Origin: Chlamydiota bacterium | GTDB lineage: Bacteria; Chlamydiota; Chlamydiia; Chlamydiales; Rhabdochlamydiaceae | Assembly: GCA_026398435.1 (NCBI GenBank) | Contig: JAPLSW010000045.1 | Coordinates: 1-44,536 of the forward strand | Reading direction: 5' to 3' | DNA: 44,536 bases | Shown here: positions 1-8,790 of the stretch, one piece after another | Layout of the letters: the number at the start of each line of letters is the position of its first letter | How positions within the stretch are numbered: position 1 is the first letter of the stretch | Translations under genes and position numbers: made by a program | The notes under the pieces: generated by a model | Databases searched by the model: none | Told to the model about the DNA's origin: nothing | The model's input: the letters and a program-made list of their open reading frames with translations, nothing else

Positions 1-250
1 AGGACTCGATGTATTCAGGATGATTCTTTTGTAGCTCTATAAAGCGTGTAACTTGATTTCTACAGATAGAAGGAGCGTGAGAGTTGTTCGGTACAAAAAG
101 AGCGAGCACTTGCACGGCCACATTACCCTGCTTCATAGAGGGAAGGCTCGCTCTTGATGCTGGATCAAGAGGTGATCTGCCTGGACCTTCGATAAGGTAG
201 GATAAAAGATCGCAGTGAAGATCGACAACTGGAAAAATTTTCTGATGCAC
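1..250 (-). CDS. Membrane dipeptidase-like peptidase M19, N-terminal part (runs off the left edge)
   Basis: Reading the minus strand from a GTG at 250 gives 83 open codons that leave the window. A Shine-Dalgarno AGGAG lies about six bases upstream of the GTG. The start VVDLHCDLLSYL carries the H-x-D metal-binding motif typical of M19 (renal/microsomal) dipeptidases, and the later KQGNVAVQVLALFVP matches the second conserved strand of that family. The enzyme is a zinc-dependent, alpha/beta-barrel dipeptidase. The gene lies 39 bases downstream of glyQS on the same strand. C. trachomatis also encodes a protein annotated as microsomal dipeptidase. The C-terminal part, with the remaining metal ligands, is not visible, so activity cannot be judged. 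Confidence 0.72.
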   Translation of the reverse strand, partial: MHQKIFPVVDLHCDLLSYLIEGPGRSPLDPASRASLPSMKQGNVAVQVLALFVPNNSHAPSICRNQVTRFIELQKNHPEYIES

Positions 251-289
251 GCCTGTCTCCTAGGGTAGAATAAGGCGCAAATTAGTAGA

Positions 290-3091
290 TTAGCGCCCGT
301 CTTGTATCTTGCTGAAATCTAGCAGTTTTTCAAAATAAGAAAATACATTTTGAAGAAGTGCTATTCTGTTTTGTTTTAGAGCCGCATCATCCACAACGAT
401 TTTTACCGTATCGAAAAAGTCTGCAAGCAAAGGCTGGAGACTTGAAAGGTGGTGGAATGCTTGCAAATAGTTGCCTGCAGCTATTTCTTGCCTTACTTTT
501 ATCCCGATAGACTCTAGTCCCTCAGCTAGCCTTTTTTCTGCAGGCTCTTTGGCAAGAGCCATTTGGAAGTGCTGCGGCTGGGCTTTTTCTAATAGTCCTC
601 TTGCTCTTTTATGCACTTCAAGGAAGTCTTGGAAGAGTTTTTTCTCTGTGCTTCTAAAAGTGGAAAGAGCTGATACCTTACAGAATTGGTCGTAAGGGTC
701 AATGCAGTGTCCTTGTAGAGACGCTTCAATCTCTTCTTTTTTAAAACCATGATCTTCTAAAACGCTTTTAGATCTATTGGTAATAAAATGAAGGATCTCA
801 TCGACAGTTGTTGCTGTGAGGTTACTATCTTTAGCAAGAAAAGGGAAGCTTGCTGCACATTTTGTAAGCAAATCTCTTAAGTCCACTTTTTTCTTTTCTT
901 GGATAAGCATTTTAAGAAGACCGAAGGTCTGTCTTCGTAGTGCATAAGGATCACTTGAGGAGGTAGGCTTTAGCCCCACACTGAAATAGCCGAGAAGATT
1001 ATCGATTTTATCTGCAAGAGCTATGACTATACCACAAGGAGAGCTGGGTAGTGGGGAAGACTCTGATTTCGGCATCCAATGCTCTTCAATCGCAAGAGCT
1101 ACATCTGGGTTCTGTCCTTGAGCAAGAGCGTAATATTTTCCAATCGTTCCCTGTAGTTCAGGGAACTCACCGACTAGGGCTGAGGCTAGATCTGCTTTAC
1201 AAAGGAGGGCGGCTTTTTGTATTTTACCCTCGTCTCCAAGATGTAACAGCTTGCTTATAACCAGGGCATGTTTTGTTAGGCGTATCACTTTTTCATACAT
1301 CGATCCTAAGTCTTTTTGAAAAGTCATTAGTTTAAGCTTTTCATTAAAAGATTCTAGGGGAGTACTCACATCTTGATCGTACAAAAAGACCCCATCTGAA
1401 AGTCGTGCAGAGAGTACTTTTTGGTTTCCTTTGCGAATCAGGGTATTTGGCGTATTATCAGCTGTGATCACAAAAAGGTTTTTTAGCTTCCCTTGCGATG
1501 TTGCTAAAGGAAAATACTTTTGGTGTTCTACCATTTCACAGATAAGAACTTCTTGCGGTGCTTTTAAGAATTTTACATCAAATTCTGCATAGGTAAGTTT
1601 CGGCCATTCGACAAGGTTTGTCACCTGTGCTAGCACTTTATCTTTTTCTAAGGCTTTTACTTTCAGCTTTTTTTCTATAGCGGAAAGTTGTTTCTGTATA
1701 GATTGCTTTCTCTCTTCTCTATCTGCCATAACGAAGTGTTTTTTTAGGACTGCTAGGTAGTCTTTGGCTCGAGCAATAGAAACTTTTTTAGGGCTTAGCT
1801 GTGCATGCCCCTGTGTTGATCTTCCAGAGATGATGTCACCCACTATAAAGGGGATCACGGTACTACCAAAAAGGGAAACGATCCAGCGGAGAGGTCTTGC
1901 ATATGAGATATCAAGATCTCCCCATCGCATTTTCTTGGGGAAGTCCAGATCTAGGATCAATTTAGGAAGGTGCTCTGCGAGCACCTCAAGGGTAGACTTG
2001 CCCGGCTGAGAAGAGGAATAAAAGAGATAGTCCACCTCTTTTATGGCTCTTAGCTCAAGGCCCGGTACCTTTTGTTTTTCCACTTGGTCTTTTGTAGGGG
2101 TAGAAGTAAGACCGATCGATCTAAAAAATCCAGCTCCTTGCTGAGTAGGAGCGCCGTTTTGGTCAAAGGCGGCTGTTAGTGCCGGACCTCTTTTTTCGGT
2201 CATTTTCTCCATACTTCCTTCCGCAAGGCCTAAAACCTCTGCGGCAAGCCTTTGAGGCGCGCCGAAGATTTTGATCTCGTCATAGGTTAAAGCATGATCA
2301 TCTAGGAGTTTCTTTATTGCTTTTTCGAGATTTGCGCAGCCAATGGTGATAAAGGTTGCGGGGAGTTGCTCGGAGCCTATTTCTAGGAGAAAGTCGCTTT
2401 TTTTATTAGCACTAAAGTTTTTAGGGATTTTTAGAGAAGGAAGCTTTAGTGCTTTTTTCTTTGTAGCTTTAAGAAGGGGGAACCCCTTCTTTTCCCGTGA
2501 ATCGAGATATTCTGTTGCAACAAGGCGCGCTAGATCTCTGATTCTTGCGATATAACCGGTTCTTTCGGTAACGGAAATGACTCCTCTTGCATCAAGCATA
2601 TTGAATGCATGGGAGGCTTTTAACACAAAGTCATAAGCCGGTATCGGGAGATTTTTGGAAACAAGCTGACTTGCTTCTTTTTCAAAATCTGCGAAGTGGC
2701 GCATCCACATATCTGTCGATGCTTCGGTAAAGTTGTAAGAGCTCCATTCCACTTCATTGGTATGAATGATATCTCTTAAGGTAAGCTCATCATTCCATTT
2801 TACATCGTAGATGCTATCGACGTTTTGGATGAACATTGCAAGCCTTTCCAGGCCATAGGTAAGTTCTGCGGGGATCGGATTTAAAGGGATGCTACCAACT
2901 GCTTGGAAGTAGGTAAACTGAGTAACTTCCATCCCATCACTCCACACTTCCCAGCCAAGACCCCAGGCGCCAAGTGTAGGACCTTCCCAGTCGTCGTGGA
3001 CAAAACGGATATCGTGTTTTTTTACATCAAGGCCTATAGCTTTGAGTGATTCGAGGTATACCTCTTTAATATCAGGTCGGATTTTGTCCAT
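290..3091 (-). CDS. glyQS: Glycyl-tRNA synthetase, fused alpha-beta type, main fragment (frame broken near the N-terminus)
   Basis: Charges tRNA-Gly with glycine in the cytoplasm. This 933-residue frame holds the rest of the alpha (catalytic) domain, including [24 protein letters not shown] and [10 protein letters not shown] motifs. A linker near residues 210-235 leads into the beta-subunit body ([12 protein letters not shown] onward) and the C-terminal tRNA-binding region. The single-chain fusion is typical of chlamydiae, about 1000 residues long. The first residues [12 protein letters not shown] are internal to the normal protein (they match the segment LKPSPDNIKELY), so the ATG at 3091 is not the natural start. 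The natural N-terminus is in the next frame (3072-3284), and about 14 residues of the conserved block NRLQxYxQxQVIL are missing between them. As written the enzyme would be inactive; see findings. Confidence 0.93.
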   Translation of the reverse strand: MDKIRPDIKEVYLESLKAIGLDVKKHDIRFVHDDWEGPTLGAWGLGWEVWSDGMEVTQFTYFQAVGSIPLNPIPAELTYGLERLAMFIQNVDSIYDVKWNDELTLRDIIHTNEVEWSSYNFTEASTDMWMRHFADFEKEASQLVSKNLPIPAYDFVLKASHAFNMLDARGVISVTERTGYIARIRDLARLVATEYLDSREKKGFPLLKATKKKALKLPSLKIPKNFSANKKSDFLLEIGSEQLPATFITIGCANLEKAIKKLLDDHALTYDEIKIFGAPQRLAAEVLGLAEGSMEKMTEKRGPALTAAFDQNGAPTQQGAGFFRSIGLTSTPTKDQVEKQKVPGLELRAIKEVDYLFYSSSQPGKSTLEVLAEHLPKLILDLDFPKKMRWGDLDISYARPLRWIVSLFGSTVIPFIVGDIISGRSTQGHAQLSPKKVSIARAKDYLAVLKKHFVMADREERKQSIQKQLSAIEKKLKVKALEKDKVLAQVTNLVEWPKLTYAEFDVKFLKAPQEVLICEMVEHQKYFPLATSQGKLKNLFVITADNTPNTLIRKGNQKVLSARLSDGVFLYDQDVSTPLESFNEKLKLMTFQKDLGSMYEKVIRLTKHALVISKLLHLGDEGKIQKAALLCKADLASALVGEFPELQGTIGKYYALAQGQNPDVALAIEEHWMPKSESSPLPSSPCGIVIALADKIDNLLGYFSVGLKPTSSSDPYALRRQTFGLLKMLIQEKKKVDLRDLLTKCAASFPFLAKDSNLTATTVDEILHFITNRSKSVLEDHGFKKEEIEASLQGHCIDPYDQFCKVSALSTFRSTEKKLFQDFLEVHKRARGLLEKAQPQHFQMALAKEPAEKRLAEGLESIGIKVRQEIAAGNYLQAFHHLSSLQPLLADFFDTVKIVVDDAALKQNRIALLQNVFSYFEKLLDFSKIQDGR

Positions 3092-3284
3092 ATCGTCCGT
3101 CTGAGGGACGTCTGCTGGGTTCTACGTAAGCCGTTTTATAGGGTTCAGGACCGAGACAGCGTAGAAACGTAGCAGGATTAAATGTTCCGGCACCGACTTC
3201 AACGTCATGTCCTTGATGGATGACGCAGCCTCTTTTTGCCCAGAACTCATTCAGCGAATGTATAATTTGTTGTAATGTAAGCAT
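3072..3284 (-). CDS. glyQS: Glycyl-tRNA synthetase N-terminal fragment
   Basis: Seventy residues starting [19 protein letters not shown] and continuing through [12 protein letters not shown] and [14 protein letters not shown], which is the unmistakable N-terminus of the GlyRS alpha subunit. After GQNP the frame meets a stop, while the rest of the protein resumes in another frame at 3091. The two frames overlap by 20 bases. Within the overlap a stretch AAAATCCGA reads plausibly as GlyRS in both frames, as expected if a deletion joined two short direct repeats. ATG at 3284 is the only good start; its Shine-Dalgarno is weak. Together with 290-3091 it would restore a normal-length chain. Confidence 0.85.
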   Translation of the reverse strand: MLTLQQIIHSLNEFWAKRGCVIHQGHDVEVGAGTFNPATFLRCLGPEPYKTAYVEPSRRPSDGRYGQNPT

Positions 3285-3575
3285 AGGATGGCATTTTAGG
3301 AAGGGAGGAGATTTTTCTCAATCTTCTTTTCCAAGACTGTCTTAAGCGTTAGGCTCCAAAAGGAATAAAAAGTGGAATAGTTTAGGTTTAAAAAATCTTC
3401 TTTAAGAAGCGAGTAGCGATGGTAGGGAGCTGAAATTTTTTTTTACAAGAATCATTATAGAATTCCTTGACTTTTCATCTTTTGAAGATCATTCTCTTTA
3501 GATTGACAGGTATGTCGTTTAGATGTTAAGACCGATTTAAGACATTCTATTGCTAATTTTTTTTTGGTCTACTAA
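3285..3575. other. Intergenic region between divergent glyQS and the ATPase gene
   Basis: AT-rich spacer with no coding sequence I can support. On the plus strand a TTGACA at 3503-3508 is followed 17 bases later by a poor -10 (TTAAGA), so any promoter for the ATPase pair is uncertain. A run of T at 3557-3565 lies just before the point where the ATPase frame opens. Confidence 0.4.
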
Positions 3576-4658
3576 GGAAGTTTCACATACAAATCTATTA
3601 ATGATTCAGTAAGTCTTGATTTACATCCGCTTAATGTTCTTATAGGAAAAAACGGATCTGGTAAAAGTAATTTTATAAGTTTTTTTTCTATGCTAAGTGA
3701 AATGATGGATGGTCGCCTGCAACAGTATGTCACCAAAAGGGGGCAGGCTGTTTCCTTTCTTTATCAAGGTTTAAAAAAAACTACGTCCATTAAAGCTGAA
3801 TTTCAATTTTCCGGAGATACATATACATTAGAGTTAGAGCCTACTGTAAAAGGTGAGCTTATGTTTGTAAAAGAGGGGGTAGTCTTACATCCTCCGGGTT
3901 CTCCAATTTCCCCTTTTCAATTGTCAATTACAGGTGGATATTTGGAAACGGCTTTACGCCAAACGCCTAGTGAGGAGAGTCTTAAGAAAATTGTAAAATA
4001 TATGGGAGAAGCTATCAGAAGTTGGAAGGTATATCATTTTCATGATACTAGTTCTTCGGCTCCCGTAAAACAAAGTGGACAAATTCAGGATAATCAATAC
4101 TTTCGTCCCGATGCAGCAAATTTAGCTCCTTTTTTATTCCGCTTAAAAAATGAAAGTCCATCCCATTATCTTGCAATTCTAGATGCGATAAAACAAGTAG
4201 CTCCCTTTTTTTATGATTTTAAGCTTGAACCTTTATCAAGTAATCCGACTCTCATAAATTTAGAATGGACTTCAATCAATTCAGATTTTCCCTTTCGAGT
4301 TGATCAATTATCAGATGGAATACTCCGATTTATTTGTCTAGTTACATTACTATTACAACCGAACTTGCCAGCTACGATTATTATTGATGAGCCTGAACTT
4401 GGGTTGCATCCCTTTGCAATTGCCATTTTGTCAGGGTTATTAAAGAAAGCGGCTAGTCGAGCGCAGGTGATTATTGCCACGCAATCTGTGACTCTAATTG
4501 ACACTTTTGATTTGGCTGATCTTATTATTGTTGAACAACAAAACGGGGCATCTTTTTTTCATCGGCCTGATCCAGAGAAATTAAAGAGCTGGTTGCATGA
4601 GTATTCTTTGGGGCAATTGTGGGAGAAAAACGTACTCGGAGGCATTTCTGAAAAATGA
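3576..4658 (+). CDS. AAA ATPase of the AAA_21/OLD-like group, partner of a DUF4276 protein (start unresolved)
   Basis: The first ATG in frame is at 3690, but the reading frame is open from 3576. The upstream part encodes LDLHPLNVLIGKNGSGKSNF, containing the Walker A motif GKNGSGKS that the family needs, so translation must begin before 3690. No ATG, GTG or TTG lies upstream in frame; ATT at 3597 is the only near-start, and a Shine-Dalgarno-like AAGGAAG lies at 3574-3580. Either a rare start is used or the first residues were lost. Downstream features are the signature-like QLSDGILRF, Walker B IIIDEPELGLHP, and the switch histidine region IIATQSVTLID. This is an SMC/RecF-type ATPase. Its stop overlaps the next start by four bases (ATGA), so the two are translationally coupled. 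Such pairs are suspected defence modules, by analogy with split OLD and PARIS systems. Confidence 0.8.
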   Translation, partial: GSFTYKSINDSVSLDLHPLNVLIGKNGSGKSNFISFFSMLSEMMDGRLQQYVTKRGQAVSFLYQGLKKTTSIKAEFQFSGDTYTLELEPTVKGELMFVKEGVVLHPPGSPISPFQLSITGGYLETALRQTPSEESLKKIVKYMGEAIRSWKVYHFHDTSSSAPVKQSGQIQDNQYFRPDAANLAPFLFRLKNESPSHYLAILDAIKQVAPFFYDFKLEPLSSNPTLINLEWTSINSDFPFRVDQLSDGILRFICLVTLLLQPNLPATIIIDEPELGLHPFAIAILSGLLKKAASRAQVIIATQSVTLIDTFDLADLIIVEQQNGASFFHRPDPEKLKSWLHEYSLGQLWEKNVLGGISEK

Positions 4659-5323
4659 TTAGGTTAGGAATCATAGGAGAAGGTGTATCGGAAGAAGCAA
4701 TTGCGAGTCAAATAATTAGTCCTTATTTGTCCAATCTCCAGGTGTTTGCTAGACAAATTGTTACCAAGCGTAGAGCTTCTGAAAAAGATTGTAAGGGTGG
4801 GATGCCCGCATACGAGCGAGTTAAAAAAGATATTCTGAGTTTAATAAAGGAAGATTCGGGTCGTTTTGTAACTACAATGTTTGACCTCTATGCTTTACCT
4901 AGAGATTTTCCGGGTTATAGTGCCATTAAGAGAATCGAGAATCCTTACGAAAAAGTTAAGTATCTAGAAGAAGCGTTTGCAAAAGATATATCTAGCAAAA
5001 GGTTTATACCGTACATACAGCTTTACGAGTTAGAAGCTCTCTTTTTCGCAGATATTGAAATTATTCATCGGATGCTTAGCTTGAACAATCCACAAAGTAA
5101 GCTCAAAGACTTAGAAAAAATCGTGAAAGCGGAGCCTAATCCAGAGTTCATAAATGATGGGCCTTCCACTGCTCCTTCTAAAAGGATAATCCGTTTTTAT
5201 CCCGATTACCAAAAAAGCGTTGATGCCTTAAGAATATTAAAAACCATAGGCCTTCCTATGATTCGAGAAAAATGTTCCCATTTTGATGTATGGTTAACTA
5301 AGCTCGAATCCCTATCTTCGTAG
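4655..5323 (+). CDS. DUF4276 family protein (possible TOPRIM-like nuclease partner)
   Basis: A 222-residue protein starting MIRLGIIGEGVSEEAIA. It shows the DUF4276 landmarks in order: an acidic G-E-G-x-S/T-E near the N-terminus, the glycine pair in CKGGMPAYERV, TTMFDLYALPRDFPG, and YIQLYELEALFFAD. DUF4276 genes commonly follow an AAA_21 ATPase gene. I recall that the conserved acidic residues resemble a TOPRIM fold as in OLD nucleases, so the pair could be an OLD-type ATPase-nuclease split into two chains. The four-base overlap with the ATPase gene supports a joint role. A nuclease role is inference; no experiment for this family is known to me. Confidence 0.82.
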   Translation: MIRLGIIGEGVSEEAIASQIISPYLSNLQVFARQIVTKRRASEKDCKGGMPAYERVKKDILSLIKEDSGRFVTTMFDLYALPRDFPGYSAIKRIENPYEKVKYLEEAFAKDISSKRFIPYIQLYELEALFFADIEIIHRMLSLNNPQSKLKDLEKIVKAEPNPEFINDGPSTAPSKRIIRFYPDYQKSVDALRILKTIGLPMIREKCSHFDVWLTKLESLSS

Positions 5324-5332
5324 AATAGGGAT
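5308..5332. terminator. Hairpin at the convergent DUF4276 / acetyltransferase junction
   Basis: Eight-base perfect arms ATCCCTAT and ATAGGGAT with a nine-base loop, spanning the DUF4276 stop codon. There is no clear T-run on either side, so termination is only suggested by its position between converging genes. Confidence 0.4.
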
Positions 5333-5368
5333 CATCCCAAAATTGAAAATTTGCCATGAAATCTATCT

Positions 5369-5803
5369 TTAGATTGTTCGTTCCATCTTGAAGTTTGTCA
5401 AAGCAATATCCTTTCTACCCATCGTTTGTTCGGTCACGACTTTAAATCCCTGTTTTTCAAAAAACGGCTTTGCGGTGATGCTTACTTCGGAAAAAATGTG
5501 ATGTATATGAGAGTTCTTTGCTCTGCGAAAGATTTCTTCCATAATAGCTGAGCCCACCCCTTTACCAATCCACTCATGATGGCAATAGAAACAATCTATA
5601 TGACCACTGGGCTCGAATTCAGCAAAGCCAACGATAATATCTCCGACAAGAGCAATGATGGGTTTGGTTCTAGGAAATTTTTTTGCCCATCCTTCCGTTT
5701 CTAAACTGGAAGTCGGAGCCCACACATTTACTTGCTCTTCTGTATAGTGTTGAATATTGATCCGATGAATTGTGTGGTAATAGATGTTAGCAAGAGCTTG
5801 CAC
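5369..5803 (-). CDS. GNAT family N-acetyltransferase
   Basis: A 144-residue GNAT protein. The acetyl-CoA-binding motif A is WIGKGVGSAI (Q/R-x-x-G-x-G type), and the C-terminal part FFEKQGFKVVTEQ is the usual motif B. The substrate is unknown. The start is GTG at 5803, but the frame upstream still encodes TIRNQPEDV, which is normal GNAT N-terminal sequence (compare TIRPATPEDV). An ATG overlapping the upstream gene's stop (ATGA) sits one frame away. A one-base indel between that ATG and the T-I-R codons would restore a full N-terminus with translational coupling to the phosphotransferase gene. The gene may thus carry a small frameshift. Confidence 0.85.
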   Translation of the reverse strand: MQALANIYYHTIHRINIQHYTEEQVNVWAPTSSLETEGWAKKFPRTKPIIALVGDIIVGFAEFEPSGHIDCFYCHHEWIGKGVGSAIMEEIFRRAKNSHIHHIFSEVSITAKPFFEKQGFKVVTEQTMGRKDIALTNFKMERTI

Positions 5804-5843
5804 ATCTTCTGGCTGATTGCGGATTGTCCTAGAGTTTGTGATG

Positions 5844-6845
5844 TCATTGGTCCGTTTTAAATGCTATGTTCACCACGCCATGTGGTTCAAACATGGCTAG
5901 GAAGTGTTGATACATTTCTAATCTTTCCTCTTCTTTTCCTGATCCCAAAAGCACTTCCTGGCTATAGATGGCGATATCTTCTACTATTCGTTCATGCCGG
6001 TAATAGGCGAGTGCTGTCCAATTGATTTCCGTTTTCCCATAACCTTTATAAAAAAGTTGTTCCTCAATTGGATTATTCCAAACATTTCCGACACCTCCTC
6101 CTATAAACATGAGGTCCCGCTCTTTTGGCGCCATGATAGGCTCATCCCAATCCACGATGTAGATATGAGAGTTTTCGTCCATAAGCACATTGCCAGCATG
6201 AATATCGGAGTGGCATAGGACGAAGGGGAGTGACTCCCTTCGGAGTTTTTCTCCTAGCTCCTCAGAGCGATCTACCAGTTGGCGGATGTCTGATATATTT
6301 TTTTTTATGAATTTTTGTAGATTTAAGCCGATTTCATCAGAGATAAGATTGCTTTCAACGTGAGGGTAAATTAAGCATAGGGCATCACGCCATTTTGCGG
6401 AGTATGTCTCTTTTCTGATCCTGTTTAGAATTGGTAGGGGCACTTTAACTTCATGAATCTGTTTTAATGCTTTGCCGAGTGTCGTCCATTGATCTTCTGT
6501 TAGATTGCGATGGAATCCATCTTGTCCTTCAATAAATGGGTACATAATAAGAGTGGAATTATCGATCAGCTGCATTGGCTTGCCATGAATTGTCAAAATA
6601 GAGGGAATAATCTCCTCTATACCAGAGCGCTGTAATAGCTCTACTATTTCAACGGCTGTATCATGATGGTGCCCATGTTTAACTTTTATGAAATAAGAGG
6701 TTTGATTGAGCGCTAGGGCTTTGTATTTTGAGGCATTTATATCCGCTCCCAACGCCAGAGATGTAAGCGAAGACGTCTTAATCCCATAATGGGTATGTAG
6801 GCAGTTACTAATGATTTGGTCTGAGGGGGCATGCTTTTCTAACAT
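5844..6845 (-). CDS. Aminoglycoside phosphotransferase-like kinase, APH(9)/spectinomycin kinase type
   Basis: A 333-residue protein of the choline kinase/APH fold. The catalytic loop is HSDIHAGN (residues 212-219, base D214) and the metal-binding motif is VDWDEP (231-236). It is followed by APKERDLMFIGGG, a stretch I associate with APH(9) spectinomycin phosphotransferases. It probably phosphorylates a small hydroxylated molecule with ATP; actual drug resistance is unproven. It lies upstream of the GNAT gene on the same strand, and its TGA stop overlaps an ATG (ATGA), so the two appear to form a small modification operon. Start ATG at 6845. Confidence 0.85.
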   Translation of the reverse strand: MLEKHAPSDQIISNCLHTHYGIKTSSLTSLALGADINASKYKALALNQTSYFIKVKHGHHHDTAVEIVELLQRSGIEEIIPSILTIHGKPMQLIDNSTLIMYPFIEGQDGFHRNLTEDQWTTLGKALKQIHEVKVPLPILNRIRKETYSAKWRDALCLIYPHVESNLISDEIGLNLQKFIKKNISDIRQLVDRSEELGEKLRRESLPFVLCHSDIHAGNVLMDENSHIYIVDWDEPIMAPKERDLMFIGGGVGNVWNNPIEEQLFYKGYGKTEINWTALAYYRHERIVEDIAIYSQEVLLGSGKEEERLEMYQHFLAMFEPHGVVNIAFKTDQ

Positions 6846-6896
6846 CTACAGCCAAATTTCAAGGAAAAGTGATGTGTTGTCGCTAATAATAAAGCA

Positions 6897-8201
6897 TTAA
6901 TTTTCGTTTCCTTTTTTGTACTTGAGATAGACCGAGACATTAGAGCTGCCTACATTGCCTACTGCATCAACGGCTCTTACGGTATAGGTATAGCCTTGTT
7001 TCCAGTAGATTCCAAAGTCTTTATAATTAAGAGTGCTTGTAGTACCTATGTATGCATTGTCTCTATAGACATTATAAGCTACCGCTCCAGGAGATGCAGA
7101 CCAGGACAAAAGATTATAATGCTGTATCTGAAAACCACCGGGGGAACTGGTCCTACATCCCCCGCTAAAATTAGCTGGAAACTGTGGCCCGGGGGTGATT
7201 GCGACGCCAAAGGGACCGATCCCCACACTTACGGTCTGTATGAGTTTATTACTCGCAATGTCGATCACTGCAACTGTGCTTGCGGTAGAACCGTCGCCGT
7301 AATTGGTTACATAGGCATACATACCATCTGGAGTGATAGCTACGTCTTGAGGTCCGCTCCCGACAGATAGGCTTGCTGTCGGAGAATTAGTAGAGGTTTC
7401 GATCACCCATACATAGTAGCCATCTGCCACATAGACATAGGCGCCGTCTGGGGTGACCGCAATCCCTTGCGGATAGCCATTCCCAACCGTGATGGTTGCT
7501 GAAACAGAATTGTCAGCGGTGTCGATCACTGATACGCTGCTGCTGCTTGAATTTGCCACATAGGCGTAAAGTCCGTTTGGGGAGATTGCTATAGCTTGGG
7601 GATTATTTCCTACAGTTAGTGTTATTGGTAGCGTGGTATTAGTGGAGATGTCGATTATCGATACATTGCTATTACCGTAATTAGCTACATATGCGTAACT
7701 GCCACTGGGGGTGATCGCAATGCCTTGGGGGTTTAACCCGACGGTCACGGTCGTTGGTAGCGTGGTATTATCGAGGGTGCTGATGATCGAAACTGTCGTA
7801 TCGCCGCTATTGGATACGTAGGCATAGGCGCCATTCGGGGTAATTGCAACGGCTAGGGGGTAGTTCCCCACAGTCACGGTCGCTGTGACAGTATAATTGG
7901 AGGTGTCGATCACTGAGACTGTGGTACCGGGAGTACCAGGTGAGACTCCGTAATTGGGCACATAGGCATAGGCTCCGTTTGGGGTAATTGCAACAGCTTG
8001 GGGTTGCACCCCGACAGTTACAGTTGCTACGATGTTATAATTCGAGGTGTCGATGACAGAGACAGTGTTGCCCGGGGCTGAGTTCGATCCAGAATTAGTC
8101 ACATAGGCGTAGTTTGCAAAAGCATCTCCAGAAGAAAAGAGGGAATAAGCAGCAAGGAGGTAGGTTGTTCTATTAAAGATTTTCTGGATGGTTGTTTTCA
8201 T
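6897..8201 (-). CDS. Secreted YVTN beta-propeller repeat protein with C-terminal Fn3-like domain
   Basis: A 434-residue protein with a signal peptide (MKTTIQKIFNRTTYLLAAYS..., cleavage likely after GDAFA near residue 29). Seven repeats of about 42 residues follow, each starting YAYV(T/P/S/A)N and ending V(A/G)ITPxG with VSVIDT in the middle. This fits a seven-bladed YncE/YVTN propeller at residues ~30-335. The remaining ~90 residues (LLSWSASPGAVAYNVYRD, YTYTVRAVDAVGNVGSS) look like a fibronectin type III or Ig-like fold. Likely located in the periplasm or on the cell surface; the ligand is unknown. The tandem DNA repeats could permit blade-number change by recombination. Confidence 0.85.
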   Translation of the reverse strand: MKTTIQKIFNRTTYLLAAYSLFSSGDAFANYAYVTNSGSNSAPGNTVSVIDTSNYNIVATVTVGVQPQAVAITPNGAYAYVPNYGVSPGTPGTTVSVIDTSNYTVTATVTVGNYPLAVAITPNGAYAYVSNSGDTTVSIISTLDNTTLPTTVTVGLNPQGIAITPSGSYAYVANYGNSNVSIIDISTNTTLPITLTVGNNPQAIAISPNGLYAYVANSSSSSVSVIDTADNSVSATITVGNGYPQGIAVTPDGAYVYVADGYYVWVIETSTNSPTASLSVGSGPQDVAITPDGMYAYVTNYGDGSTASTVAVIDIASNKLIQTVSVGIGPFGVAITPGPQFPANFSGGCRTSSPGGFQIQHYNLLSWSASPGAVAYNVYRDNAYIGTTSTLNYKDFGIYWKQGYTYTVRAVDAVGNVGSSNVSVYLKYKKGNEN

Positions 8202-8503
8202 AGGTTTTTCTCCGAATTTTAGCTAAATGATTGCCTTGTTTTTGCAAGAAGGATAAAACTTATCATGCTGCTTTATCCCTATCAAGGAAAATATTCACTC
8301 GCAAGATGGCTTGATGCAGAGCAAAAGAGGTCTTTCTTAACTAGCTTTTTTAGGTGATTAATTTTTTGATTTTGAAAAGAGAGGCTTTCAAAAAAATATC
8401 TAACAAAAAATGCTAGCCTTGCTAAGGAGATTCTTTGAAGAATTCTTGACTTTCTGCTAGACTAACCTTCAAAATTTAACAAAAATTAATCTTTGGAGAA
8501 GAA
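8202..8503. other. Intergenic region upstream of the 8504 gene
   Basis: No coding sequence or RNA gene seen. A possible sigma-66 promoter for the plus strand is TTGAAG followed 17 bases later by TAGACT, near 8435-8463, leading into the small gene at 8504. The 5' leader of the propeller gene lies at the left end. Confidence 0.35.
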
Positions 8504-8782
8504 ATGGTACAAAAAACTTCAATTCAAGATCTTTTCGATCTGCCTGCATCAATTGTGCAGTCAGCTCTAATACAACCAAGTGTTGTTTCTGTGACCTCTT
8601 CATTTATTAAAAATCTAGCTCTGGCAGTTATTGGATCAGAAGCTAAACTTTCTAAAAGATGTATGGAAAGACTCTATGAGTTAATAAGACAAAATAATGA
8701 AGCTAATACGGCAGCTCATATTCAGCGGATCAACAAGCTTGCGCAAAAAGCTTGTGGCGCTACCCTCTCTAACAACATTTAA
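8504..8782 (+). CDS. Small hypothetical protein upstream of rlmN
   Basis: Ninety-two residues, start ATG at 8504 with Shine-Dalgarno GGAGAAG eight bases upstream. No known domain recognised. The protein is mostly helical in appearance, has no signal peptide or clear membrane segment, and carries a moderately hydrophobic middle (SSFIKNLALAVIG). It ends eight bases before rlmN, so the two are probably co-transcribed. The codon usage and good ribosome site suggest a real gene. Confidence 0.6.
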   Translation: MVQKTSIQDLFDLPASIVQSALIQPSVVSVTSSFIKNLALAVIGSEAKLSKRCMERLYELIRQNNEANTAAHIQRINKLAQKACGATLSNNI

Positions 8783-8790
8783 GAGATTAT

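Noticed and set aside
6897..8201. CRISPR array suggested by regular repeats
   Set aside because: The repeats are about 126 bases, vary, and encode propeller blades in frame; there are no short constant repeats with unique spacers.
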